Origin: Astrocystis sublimbata
Taxonomy: Eukaryota > Ascomycota > Sordariomycetes > Xylariales > Xylariaceae
Assembly: GCA_022453515.1 (NCBI GenBank)
Contig: JAJNNY010000014.1
Span: 248,001 to 312,000, forward strand
Direction: 5' to 3'
Length of the DNA stretch: 64,000 nt
Shown: piece by piece, positions 54,787-64,000 of the stretch
Numbering within the stretch: position 1 is the stretch's first letter
Layout of the letters: the number at the start of each line of letters is the position of its first letter
Program-made: the position numbers and the translations under genes
Notes under the pieces: model-generated
What the model saw: only the letters and a program-made list of their open reading frames with translations
Told to the model about the DNA's origin: nothing
Databases searched by the model: none

Positions 54787-57437
54787 CTGGAGTCAGTAAT
54801 TGCCTTATACAGTAAAGATATTGCTCGTGAAGCGGGGGTTCGCAGGCATCCCGGAAGCATAGATACCTGTCAGGGTAATTTATGCCTCCGAGACTTGCGA
54901 GAGGGGGGAATAAATGACTCTGGGAAACACATACCCGCCCGGTCATTCCAATTCCTAACCATTTCGATTATTTGTGATTAGTGGTATAGAAATGTAATAA
55001 ACAACACACTTAGATCGAGCGGGGAACGGTTTGCAAATTAAACCAGGAAGTTTATGTCTTGCAAATTGTGAGAAGTTGAGTGGTGAAGCTAAATGAGATC
55101 AAGCTGGATTTCCCCAGATTGTTAAGAGCTACAGGTTGGTGGGTCGGACTTGGTGGCTTTTTAATAGTAGTTGGTAGGCAGGGGGTGACAAGACGACGAC
55201 TTGAATAACACCTGGGCGGTCCTGGTTAACGAAGAACCCTTCAGGGCTCGTACCTATCAAGCTTTGTTGTTGCTTAGAGCTGCAAGGCCACGCAGGTAAA
55301 CGTAAGTAGGCACGTAGGTAGGCAAATAGCAGTTACAGTTACAGCACGTGATTCTAACAGAATGTGATAAAGAAGCGCTTACTGCAGTTGCAGGCACAGC
55401 ACGCGCATATGCGAAATCGATCGGAGGCCTTGATGAGTGGGATCTGTGGAAGCTTACCAAACTTCAGGGGTGCAGGCGAGACATGTGGGATGACAGGCAA
55501 GACCCTGGAGGATGGGGTGTCTGGGTAGGTACTCGCCTTCGTCGGCCCTCGTACCTCCCTCTCAGGGCTACACGCGGTTACCTGACATGCCTGAGCGCAA
55601 CTTCTGCGCAACATGGATTGTGGCAGTGCAAGCCAATGCTCCAGTAGTACTTAGTGGAGTATGGAGTACTCACGTGAATTGGCGACTGGAGCGCGAGGAA
55701 CCTGTCCACACAGTGCCACATCCCCGAGGTCGCTACGCGTCGCCCCCAACCTCGCCAATTTCTTCTCATTTCTTTTTAACCCAGACCCCTCGCAGCCTAT
55801 CTCATGCACTCTCGAGTCACACCATCATTCTTGCGACCTGATACAGCGATGATCAAAGTCTCAATGTCGCATCTAGACATATAGCAAATGGTGGTGTTGA
55901 GCTTGCACCATATTTGCGAGCATGTTGGCAATCCTCGATCGGTCTTGCAGTGATCTGTAGTGTCTCGACCAATATTGGCTCTGGCTCCGGTGTGAGTGAA
56001 AGGATGGGGATAGTGGCGTATGGACAGCACAGCAGGATTGGAGACTATCGCGGGCCCTTACCGATACAGTAAACGATCTAACGTTTTCTGACCCAGCTAC
56101 CAGGAGTAGCCGGGGGGTCAATCGCAGTCTTCACCTATCAAATTCCCAGCCTCCCAATTAAACGAGCATGACTCACAGCCAATGTTTCACGCCAGCGACC
56201 AGTCCCGGCACTTCCCCGATTACCATGCAGAATGGGCCTGAGGCCCTGTACGAACCTGACATCCTGAATGGGGGCGAGGGGGGGTTAGCAAACGGCGATG
56301 CGGGTCCTGCCCCCCGGCTTGAGATGCATCTTGTCTGTCTACTGTCCGTGGTATCGCACGTCGTGTCCTTTCGTCGCCAGGTCGGTCTACCGCACTGCAT
56401 ACCCAAGTCGCATATGCTACAGTCTTATGCTGTACGAAGGAGAGCTAGTGGGATTGCGACCATGCCCGGCTTGGTAGTGAGGTGTCTAGGCTCGAGGGCA
56501 TTCGTCAGTCGAGTCTCGATTGCGGGCGCTATTCGCAAGACTTCGCAAGCCGGTAGAATGCGCAAAAATGTAACGGGGTGAGCTCATTGGACGCCATGGC
56601 AGGGGTTCAGAAAACCACTTTACGCGGTGTGTCGCGTCCATGCCACTTTCGTGACGATACCCCACCATTTCGCTCCATTTCGCCCTGGATATCCTCGTCA
56701 GCCAAGCCGACCAGCCGAATCAGTGGTGATGCCCGCCTCGATCGTCCCTCTCGGAGTTGCTAGGCAACCAAGGCACCCGTGGCCATGGCTATGGCTATGC
56801 TCATATCTTTCATACTGTATCTCTGTCATGTCTGAACGTCGCCGCTACAAGTCTCCCTGAGAATAAATAGCAGCAGAACCAAGCGGGCTATTCATGCAAG
56901 CACTTAAAGGAGGGCCCACGCCGCTGGCGATGGCGTGTTTGACCCATGCCTCTCCCCTCCCAAAGACCTGCCCTTGGGTCTATATACTTCCATTATTGTG
57001 TCTTTTACGCCGAGCTAGGCCCCCTCTTACAGTGTAGAAGACGGCCATTAATCTCATTATCCGGCTGTTAAGCAGCATCGGATGAGCTTTGCACTGACAT
57101 CTCATCCTTTCTGGCCCCCTGCAGGCTTTGTCGCCTCACCAAACTCGGGCCCTAGACTATATGTGATTCGCTCAACAATTTTCCAGCTCGCTGAGAGCTT
57201 TATCTAGGACATCTGGTCATATATCCTTCTTTCCTCTCCTCACTGGACTTCACATCTGCATTGGTCGTGACTCACTCTACCCATTCCTCTGTCTCCATGT
57301 TCAGATTGGCTCGTAATTCAGAGTTGCCTCCAACCAATTCACACAGAGCCGTGCACACATTCTTCAAGTCGATAGGCTTGTGAAGGCCAGAGACCTCAAT
57401 CCGACACCGAGTCCTAGTACCTTCAGAATTGGTCATC
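54787..57437. other. Intergenic stretch, about 2.6 kb
   Basis: Only short, unsupported reading frames were found. It probably contains the missing first exon of the SANT-like gene near its left edge and the promoter of the Myb-like gene at its right edge. Confidence 0.45.
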
Positions 57438-58360
57438 ATGTCTTCTAATAACGACAATGCCATGACGAGGTTCCTCTTCGCCATACTGAAGCAAAAGAAC
57501 CTCAAGGATGTGAGTTGACTCCCCCAACCGGGACTACCTTCATGACAACAGCCTAATTGACGACCTAGATCGATTGGAACGCCGTCGCCCACGACCCTAT
57601 CCTCTCGCAGCCGATTACCAATGGCCATGCAGCCCGGATGAGATACTCCAGATTCCGATCTGTGATGTTGGGACTCGAGCCAACTCGCCGAAACCGAGTC
57701 GCGGAGCCAGCCAAGAACCGAGTAACCAAGTCCAAGAAAGATCCGAAAGCCCAACAACACAAGAGCAGGAAGGACGACAACGTCAAGTCGGAGACGGCTT
57801 CGGCTCCAGAGTCTCCCGTCACAAGGGCAGCGTCGCCAGAGCCCGTACCTCCACCACCATCACAGCCCAAGCCACAGCAGAAGATCAAGCAAGAGCCGAT
57901 GGCATACAATCACAACAGCCGCATGACCCCCTCATTGACACCGGGCCCGGTCTCCGTGCCGCCGCCTCTGACAATCACCAACCCCTCAACAATAATGCAT
58001 CACCGCTTCCTCACACCCAGCAGCGATACAGACGCCTTCTCGCCCTCGCCGGCTCTGGCACCCAGTCCGACGGGGATGGAATTTCCTCAACACTCGCAGA
58101 TGACGTACGATATCCACGGCCACGACCAGCTCGACCCCACGTGGGCGCACCTCCCTTCATACTTCGCTGCCGCTGCGTTCCCGTACGAGGAGCTCATGCA
58201 CTCGCCATGCGATCACCAGCATTTGTCACATCAGCATCAGCTTCACAGCCAAGGCCAAGGTCATGGGCAGTGTCAGTACCACATGCCCAGTCAGTCGATT
58301 GAGTCGGACAACAACATGGAGCGTCAGATGGAGTTCAAGCGCGAGGAGTGGTTGGACTAA
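57438..58360 (+). CDS. Myb-like DNA-binding protein, small fungal family
   Basis: Exons 57438-57509 and 57569-58360 give 287 residues. The N-terminal unit runs across the junction: MTRFLFAILKQKNLKD joined to IDWNAVAHDPILSQPI, then NGHAARMRYSRFRSVMLGLE. This is the same one-repeat Myb type as the gene at 41129-42089, with the intron at the equivalent place. Residues 75-105 are basic (KNRVTKSKKDPKAQQHKSRK). The rest is Pro/Ser/His/Gln-rich, with an IKQEP sumoylation-like site and a His/Gln stretch near 240-260. Probable nuclear regulator of unknown targets. Long ORFs in other frames over exon 2 are shadows. Confidence 0.75.
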
Positions 58361-59508
58361 GCTAGAAGGAGCCCAGTACGCAAGACGCTCAGACGCAAGT
58401 ACCAAGATTTCTTTCACCAATTCTCTCACTCCAGACAAGACATGTCTATGGTCATGGTTCACATACATAATTCGCCTACCTAGAGTAGGTCGGCTGGTTA
58501 CAGGGCTGAATTGCGTGGTCAGCACAAACACACTAATTGACTCCGGTCGGAGAGCCCGAGGTAATTATCTTGAGGGCAAAGGGTGGCAGCTGTTTGCCTT
58601 ACTTGGTCGTCTCACACCAATGTCTACGAGTTATGATGTTCTCTTCATTTGACTTGATTAGGGTACGAAGATGGCGGCGTTTCGGTGGGAATGTATTGTT
58701 ACTGTTTTTATGACTGGTTCTAAAAAGCTGAGACTTTTGAGGTTACTCCTGAGACCGTCCATTGTGGTTTGTACTACTACTATGTTGATGAAATAGGCGT
58801 CACCCAGTACGTATCCCGACTCATCATGAACACCAACATTTAAATGTACTTCTCATGCCAGTCTCTGTGAACCTTAATACTAGCTTCTACTCGTAGAATG
58901 TCGTGATTGATGCGAGTCGGACCTTTCTACGTTGTACCGCTGTGAATTACAGACTCATGGTCGCACAATGCGCATCATTGCTCTGTCTCGATGCCATCAT
59001 GCTGCTCAAGTCCAAGACACATGTCTCGAGGATTTTTCGATATTACCTATCCTAATCGAGCGACATGCGTATGTACCTCCAGGCTGCACACTATCTGATG
59101 TTGTACAACACCGCTGCAGACGCACGATATCAATTCACGACCTCGTGTATGTACGATGCGTCCCTACCGTCTTACACTTTAATTGCCTCAAAGTAAGTCG
59201 TCTTGTCACTACCTAATAGTATCGAACCGTTGTCCAATCCCCACGACGCCAATAATTTAAAGTCAACTTCGTGTTGTAGTTATTAATAATTAGATTTAGG
59301 TATGAAGCTTGACCGCTAGATAGGTGCTGGATGTCGAATTTGGGGACCGTGTAGATTTGAGCATCCTACCTAATACCATCTTACTATAAGAACATTTGAT
59401 ACGAGCAACTGAATGCCAAACTGTAAAGATTGAGGGATTGCCGGTCAAGTTATTGTCACTTTGGTTGCATTTCTTCTCTGGGTCTTCACTACCACGTAGA
59501 CATCCCAA
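58361..59508. other. Convergent intergenic region
   Basis: 3' regions of the Myb-like gene and the protease gene. No gene was seen. Confidence 0.5.
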
Positions 59509-61332
59509 TTACTTAGAACCGTTTACAACAGGACAGGCCGCCATCCCATGCTGTATCCTATGCACAATCTCAAATCCCACCATCCCCCTCCCAAACTCAA
59601 CTTCAAGCACGCCAATAATATCCAGCGCAGCCTTCTCCCTCTGACCCCCTTTCAAGAAATGCCACGGGTACAACATGCCAAAGCCCGGATGATTCGCCGC
59701 CTGCCGCGCCATGAGCCCAAAAACCTTCGTCATCCCGCGGGCGCTCGACAGCGCGCTCTGCACGCTCGTGCTCTTATTAAGCGAGAGATCCCCATGCCGC
59801 GCAAACTCCAGCACCAGCGCCGCCACGCCCGCCGCCACGGGACACGCAAACGAGCTGCCGCACATAGGCTCCGGGGACCAGGGGCTGCGCACCGAGAGGC
59901 CGGGCGCGCAGTACCGGAAGCCTCCGACTCCGTTAATACCGCGCAGCGCAAAGCTGGCTGGGTTGCCGAGGCCGTCCTCGGCGTCGACAGAGATGACGCG
60001 GGGGTCGCGCGCCGGGTAGAAGACGTCGTTGCTCCCTGTGAGCCCGTAGTTGGATGCGGCGGCGAAGAGGAGCACTCCGTTCTTGTCGGCGAACTCGATG
60101 GCGCCTGACACCCCGTTAATGGCTGCCGGGGTCCACGGTAGCTCGGACTCGTCCCAGCCGAAGGACATGTTGATCACGTCGACGCCCCAGCCGCCTTCGG
60201 CGACTGGGGTCGCGGCGTGTCGGATCGCGCGCGCTACGGCGCTCTTGTCGGGAACAGCCTTTTTGTTGGGGGATTCGGTGATGGTCACCTTGGCGATGTA
60301 GATGTCGGCGGACGGGCAGGTCTTCATGAGCTGGTACGCCACCGTGGTGCCGTGCCCGGTGAGGTCCTGCCGCACATTCTGCGTTTCCGGAGGGGTCGTG
60401 GGAGGCGGGAACTCGGTCGTGAAATTCTCTTGGCCTTTTATTCGGCTCAGGTACGGTTTCATGGCGTTGCGCTCTGGGCCAGTCTGGGCGAATCCGCTGT
60501 CGAGAATGGCGACCTTGGTTGGATGGGTGGGCCAGTACTCTTTCTTCGGGCCGTATACGAAGTCGTGGGCTTTGGATTGGAGGTTGCCGAACCAATCGTT
60601 GTTTCTGTGATGATGGTTAGATTTCACCAGTCGTCACCAAGGTGGAGGAATAGTTACTCACTCTTTGCTACTCAAGGTCCCAGCCGGTGCAGTGGAAGGG
60701 CGTGGTGGTGCACAGCTTGGTATCCCTTGGTCTTCACCCTCGGCCCGTTCACTCAAGTTCGAATTGTCGACCGCTATGTCTGTATTAGGCTCAGATATAG
60801 GAATTAGATCGCCGGTCGAGGGTGTCGCAGTACTTTCTTTGTCGCGGCTAGGCACCTGGTTTCGATGGTCGGCATTCTCTAGACTCGCCGGTAAGTCCTG
60901 CAAACTGCTTCCTCGATCAAGAACCGAGATGGTTGCCGATCGGCCGGGCGCCAGGCGGCTTTTCGCATAAGGCCTCGCCGTATAACTCCTCGTTAACTTT
61001 CTATGCTCTACCTCATAATCCACCACCATTGTGGAGGCAGTGTCATTGTTGTTTTCGTCATCACTGTACTCGGTTCTTTCCGACTCTTCGCTATAGTCTG
61101 AGTATGTGTCATAGTCGTATGAGCTTTTAGATGTTCCCAATTGGATGTTGTCACGTTCGAGTTTGAACGCATTGTACAGCTCAGTGGATATGAATGGCGC
61201 TACGTCCTGGAGAGCACGATCCCACAAACCGATACCGTTATCTATCAGGTTTTGTTCGATGAATTGTCGAGCACAGGTTGTTGCTGAGTAATAGTTTTCC
61301 AACGCGAATGTCTCCTCCTCAGCTCCGGGCAT
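59509..61332 (-). CDS. Subtilisin-like serine protease, HET-Q2-like
   Basis: Minus-strand exons 61332-60662 and 60604-59509 encode 588 residues from the ATG of MPGAEEETFAL. The catalytic triad is intact: Asp259 (VAILDSGF), His308 (GHGTTVA), Ser475 (GSSFACPVAAG), with oxyanion Asn409 (ASNYG). There is no signal peptide or propeptide typical of secreted S8 proteases, so it should be intracellular. The first 223 residues are a separate N-terminal region: a helical part (FALENYYSATTCARQFIEQN) followed by an acidic disordered linker. It faces the gasdermin-like gene across a 590-base divergent promoter. In Podospora the linked protease HET-Q2 cleaves and activates the gasdermin-like HET-Q1. By position and domain this is the equivalent protease; specificity is inferred. 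Confidence 0.9.
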
Positions 61333-61922
61333 TGTTGTAGTATTATCTTGTAAGGAAGCGTTGCGCACAAATAGCAAGCGAGAAAGATGCGGCAAAGGTT
61401 TGGTCACTTGTTTTTTAGATTGGAGCTTCAGTTCATCTTTTGGTCTTAGTTCGATCTGAAAGTATTATGAATTGGAAATTTGACAAGGTGTCAGACGGGG
61501 TGCCCAGTTCTGGTGCGATTTTCAGTCGCTGTGAGCCTCAGTTCATCTCCGCATGCGCTGCCAGTATCGGTAGAAGTACTCGAAGGTACCCAGTACCCTA
61601 ACGACCAGGCCACCCAAAGCGCCTCGTCGGAAGACAACCCAGCCCGAATGCAATACCACCATCCCGTACAGGGGTTCATGGGTTCTGCTGTCTGGATTGG
61701 CCTTCTTCTAACCTTGCTTCTGGGATCATTGGATGCAGCTCTGATCAGTCCTGTCTTTTGGCCCCCATACCGAGAGCGGCTGGCTGCCTTGGCTGCCTCA
61801 AAAAGAGGCATCATCGCACGCTCCTTAGCGACCTGTTCCCCGTTCCACTGCCCGCGAGTTATCTAATATTCTATTCCTCTCTTGCACATACCTTGATACA
61901 CTGAGTATCCTCATAAGCAAGC
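61333..61922. other. Shared divergent promoter of the protease/gasdermin pair
   Basis: 590 bases between the two starts. It contains a 128-codon plus-strand reading frame (61480-61866) with one hydrophobic stretch, judged unlikely to be a gene. The arrangement allows co-regulation of both genes. Confidence 0.55.
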
Positions 61923-62789
61923 ATGCCTTTTGGCCGAAAGAAGCATTACTTTCTCCCGCCAGTTCTCGAGGTACCTGTCGAAGGGCCGATTAGACTGGGC
62001 AGCATCATCGATCACCCGAAACAGATTTTCGAGCCGGTCAATAGTTACCCCGTGAACCCAATTTCCTGTGCCGAGAAAGTCTACGTCTCCAACTCCGGAG
62101 CCTCAAGCACCACCATCGGTAAATTAAGCAAGAAGAACATCGGCTTGTTCGGAGAGCTTCCGGCCTTCGTGAACGGCAACATTAGCGGTAACCGTGACGC
62201 CGACGCAACAGAACACTGGACATTCGAAAACTTAAGAACGATATGGTTCATACCGTCTGTTGACTATGTGCGACAAAGCCTGGCCGACATAGAAGTTCAG
62301 CGTCATATTCAAGCCAACCAGACTTGGCTGGGCCACACGAACCTCTACATGGTCACCGGTGTCAAGATCGCGTTTGGTGCGTCGGCGCTGTCCAAATTCG
62401 CTACATCGTACGGCTTCGACGGTACTATTGGCCTCGACCCGTCGGCTCTAGGAGTCCCGGTTACAGTTGGCCCGACTGCCGGGCTTTGGGACGGTCTGTC
62501 TCTCACCCTCAAATCCTCCCCGGTAGAACCTGTGGTCTTTGCTTTTCGGCTTTGGCGACTGAAAATCAAGGCGAACGACGATGTAACGCAATCGGATTAC
62601 AATACAAAGGCGCTGTTTGGCCGAGGAGGTGATGATGATGATTCTCAGGTAACCGTTGAGATTGACACTGATGGGGTTGATGATTTCGATGCAACCGGCA
62701 TCGACTTTGGCGTTGCTGACGAAGGGAACTTTCTTGACGAGATGGATGCGGATGGGACCGAGCAGTCGTCATTCAGCAAGTCAGGATAA
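61923..62789 (+). CDS. Gasdermin-like pore-forming cell-death protein (fungal, HET-Q1/RCD-1 type)
   Basis: Single exon, 288 residues. Residues about 8-30 (HYFLPPVLEVPVEGPIRLGS) give the family opening. Near residue 138, LYMVTGVKIAFGASALSKFA is the segment most diagnostic of fungal gasdermins. Residues 1 to about 230 would form the membrane-inserting domain. From about residue 234 the protein is a short, strongly acidic tail rich in Asp and Gly, without helical-domain character. Known fungal gasdermins are held inactive by a short C-terminal part removed by a protease encoded next door. The divergent subtilase gene fits that role, and the loop around residues 228-234 is a plausible cleavage zone. 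A homologue of RCD-1 acting by allelic heteromerisation is the alternative. Confidence 0.87.
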   Translation: MPFGRKKHYFLPPVLEVPVEGPIRLGSIIDHPKQIFEPVNSYPVNPISCAEKVYVSNSGASSTTIGKLSKKNIGLFGELPAFVNGNISGNRDADATEHWTFENLRTIWFIPSVDYVRQSLADIEVQRHIQANQTWLGHTNLYMVTGVKIAFGASALSKFATSYGFDGTIGLDPSALGVPVTVGPTAGLWDGLSLTLKSSPVEPVVFAFRLWRLKIKANDDVTQSDYNTKALFGRGGDDDDSQVTVEIDTDGVDDFDATGIDFGVADEGNFLDEMDADGTEQSSFSKSG

Positions 62790-63099
62790 TTGCTTCCTTG
62801 ATGCATGCTACTTGTGAGGGCAGGCACAGGTTGAAGGGCAGGAGCAGCCAGGCTGTCAGGTGACCTACCTTCTGTACAAAACTCCAGGGCCTTTGGGCTT
62901 CTACCCTTCTTTTCCTTCTCTACTACTACAGAGATAGAATACAGAATCAGGTCTCCCACCAACCTTTGTGGTACTACTTCTAGTAGCACGAGATCTTTTG
63001 CATTACGCGAGCCCTGACACTACTAGTTATTGAAATTATTACACCTGAGCCTAGCTAAGCAAGCAAAAAATTGAATTTGGGCAATTCCAAGAACATCCT
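62790..63099. other. Convergent intergenic region
   Basis: 3' regions of the gasdermin-like gene and the HET-like gene at the window edge. No gene was seen. Confidence 0.5.
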
Positions 63100-64000
63100 T
63101 TACGTTAGCTGAAACACTCGCAAATCATCGACCCATTCCCCATTGACTTCTTTCTGAGGCACCTTCTCCATAGCCTCTCCGTCCATCATTCCATGTACAT
63201 ACGACTCCCCGACAACCTTGTAGAAGTTCCCACGATCCTTCGATAAAACCACCGGAACAGAACAACCAAGTAAGATGCAGACGATATCAGATACTTTGGA
63301 TCCTTGAGGAGCGAGCCCAAATATCGGGTCCTGCTCGCCCCTCTCATCAGTCTTCCTTCGCGGATCCTCAGTTGCCGCGCCCTCTACTTCAGAGTGTTCG
63401 CCATCTTCGACCGCTTCCGGTTGTTCTGCTGCATAACCATTGGGGCTACTCGCTTGCTTGCCCGAGGGGCCATTTGGAGTCCGCACCCCATTCTGCTCCT
63501 CCTTATCGCCACTCCCTCCCGAAGCTGGCTCGTCCAACTTGTTATCCAGCTTCAGCTCAAACACCCTTCGATTCCATACAACTGTCTCCACCCTCTTGAA
63601 ATACCTCGAGGTGAGTTCCGAGATCCTCCTATTCGAGTATGTAACTGGGTGTATGTTTCCCTGATTATCAGACACCTTGTCGTCTACGAGTCCGTGCAAG
63701 CATGCCCTCTTGTACCACTGAGGCGGCTTACCCCCCCTTTCCATGCGGTCGGCAACCAAAAGCCTCCAGAGAGTGTCGGGGACCCTATTCTCGCTCTGCA
63801 CATCTTTCTTCCAACCCAATTTGGCCACCCACTTTCCGGAAACAATGCCTCCTCTCATAACCTCTGACTGATCTGCGATTTCCCCCAGGAAAAATCCCTC
63901 GACGCAGAGGATGCCGCTCAGGCGGTGTTGCTGCTTTGCTTCCGATGAGCTAAGCATTTTCTGATGTACTCTGGCCGACTGCTTGATCTGTACGTTGTTT
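63100..64000 (-). CDS. Probable HET-domain protein, C-terminal part (5' partial)
   Basis: The minus-strand frame is open from the window edge through the ATG at 63957 to the stop at 63100, so at least 300 C-terminal residues are visible and the start lies outside. The segment VSDIVCILLGCSVPVVL, then FYKVVGESYVHGMMDGEAM, is the characteristic C-terminal region of many HET-domain proteins. A low-complexity acidic insert (about residues 145-215 of the visible part) precedes it. The HET domain itself would be beyond the window, so the assignment rests on the C-terminal signature. It converges with the gasdermin-like gene 310 bases away. Confidence 0.75.
   Translation of the reverse strand, partial: NNVQIKQSARVHQKMLSSSEAKQQHRLSGILCVEGFFLGEIADQSEVMRGGIVSGKWVAKLGWKKDVQSENRVPDTLWRLLVADRMERGGKPPQWYKRACLHGLVDDKVSDNQGNIHPVTYSNRRISELTSRYFKRVETVVWNRRVFELKLDNKLDEPASGGSGDKEEQNGVRTPNGPSGKQASSPNGYAAEQPEAVEDGEHSEVEGAATEDPRRKTDERGEQDPIFGLAPQGSKVSDIVCILLGCSVPVVLSKDRGNFYKVVGESYVHGMMDGEAMEKVPQKEVNGEWVDDLRVFQLT

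Noticed and set aside
54787..54860. First exon MPANPRFTSNIFT for the SANT-like gene at 53817-54786
   Set aside because: Joining it would need an intron of only 24 bases with a poor donor, too short for spliceosomal removal.
57574..58302. 242-codon ORF overlapping the Myb-like gene
   Set aside because: Out-of-frame shadow of the long low-complexity exon; only the other frame joins to the Myb-type first exon.
61480..61866. 128-codon ORF with one hydrophobic stretch between protease and gasdermin genes
   Set aside because: No recognisable family, lies wholly in the shared promoter and ends 56 bases before the gasdermin start; kept as a remote possibility only.

Overview
The window is nuclear DNA of a filamentous ascomycete (Pezizomycotina). 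Genes carry short GT-AG introns with internal branch-like CTAAC/TGAC signals. Several families are typical of or confined to these fungi: HET-domain proteins, HET-C, a fungal gasdermin, a GT32 MIPC-synthase-like enzyme and a cellobiose-dehydrogenase-type cytochrome. Class and genus cannot be fixed from sequence alone. No rRNA, CRISPR array, origin or intact transposon was seen. One intact tRNA is present.

Layout. 0-9 kb is core housekeeping: the C-terminal part of a Hook dynein-cargo adaptor (+), adenylate kinase ADK1 (-), proteasome lid subunit RPN8 (+) and a SWIM zinc-finger protein that resembles Sws1/Shu2 (-). 9.5-14.2 kb holds a HET-domain gene (+) that converges on a single-copy, domesticated reverse transcriptase of the RVT type (-). 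15-23 kb holds tRNA-Gly(GCC), a GT32 sphingolipid mannosyltransferase, a secreted CDH-type cytochrome and a four-exon CENP-W histone-fold gene. 23-34.5 kb holds a YAG7-like RGG protein with a GC-AG intron, an M1 aminopeptidase with two possible starts, APC10/DOC1 and a POF1-like nucleotidyltransferase. 35.4-36.8 kb is an unrecognised protein with nine perfect 12-bp repeats (QAVQ). 41-42 kb and 57.4-58.4 kb hold two Myb-like proteins.

The right third is an accessory, allorecognition-like neighbourhood. A HET-C homologue lies beside a HET-domain gene, recalling the het-c/pin-c arrangement of Neurospora. Five tandem SANT/Myb-like first-exon modules (51.0-53.0 kb) all end in phase-2 donors, but only one recognisable downstream exon pair follows them, and a related complete gene lies just upstream. 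A divergent pair of a subtilisin-like protease and a gasdermin-like protein (59.5-62.8 kb) matches the het-Q2/het-Q1 regulated cell-death pair of Podospora. The C-terminal part of a third HET-like protein runs off the right end.

How they may work together: the left and middle genes are unrelated core functions that are simply neighbours. The HET, HET-C and gasdermin/protease genes are all of kinds that trigger or execute heterokaryon-incompatibility cell death. Exon boundaries were worked out by hand from splice signals and reading phase; every multi-exon model given with a protein length adds up to a whole number of codons.
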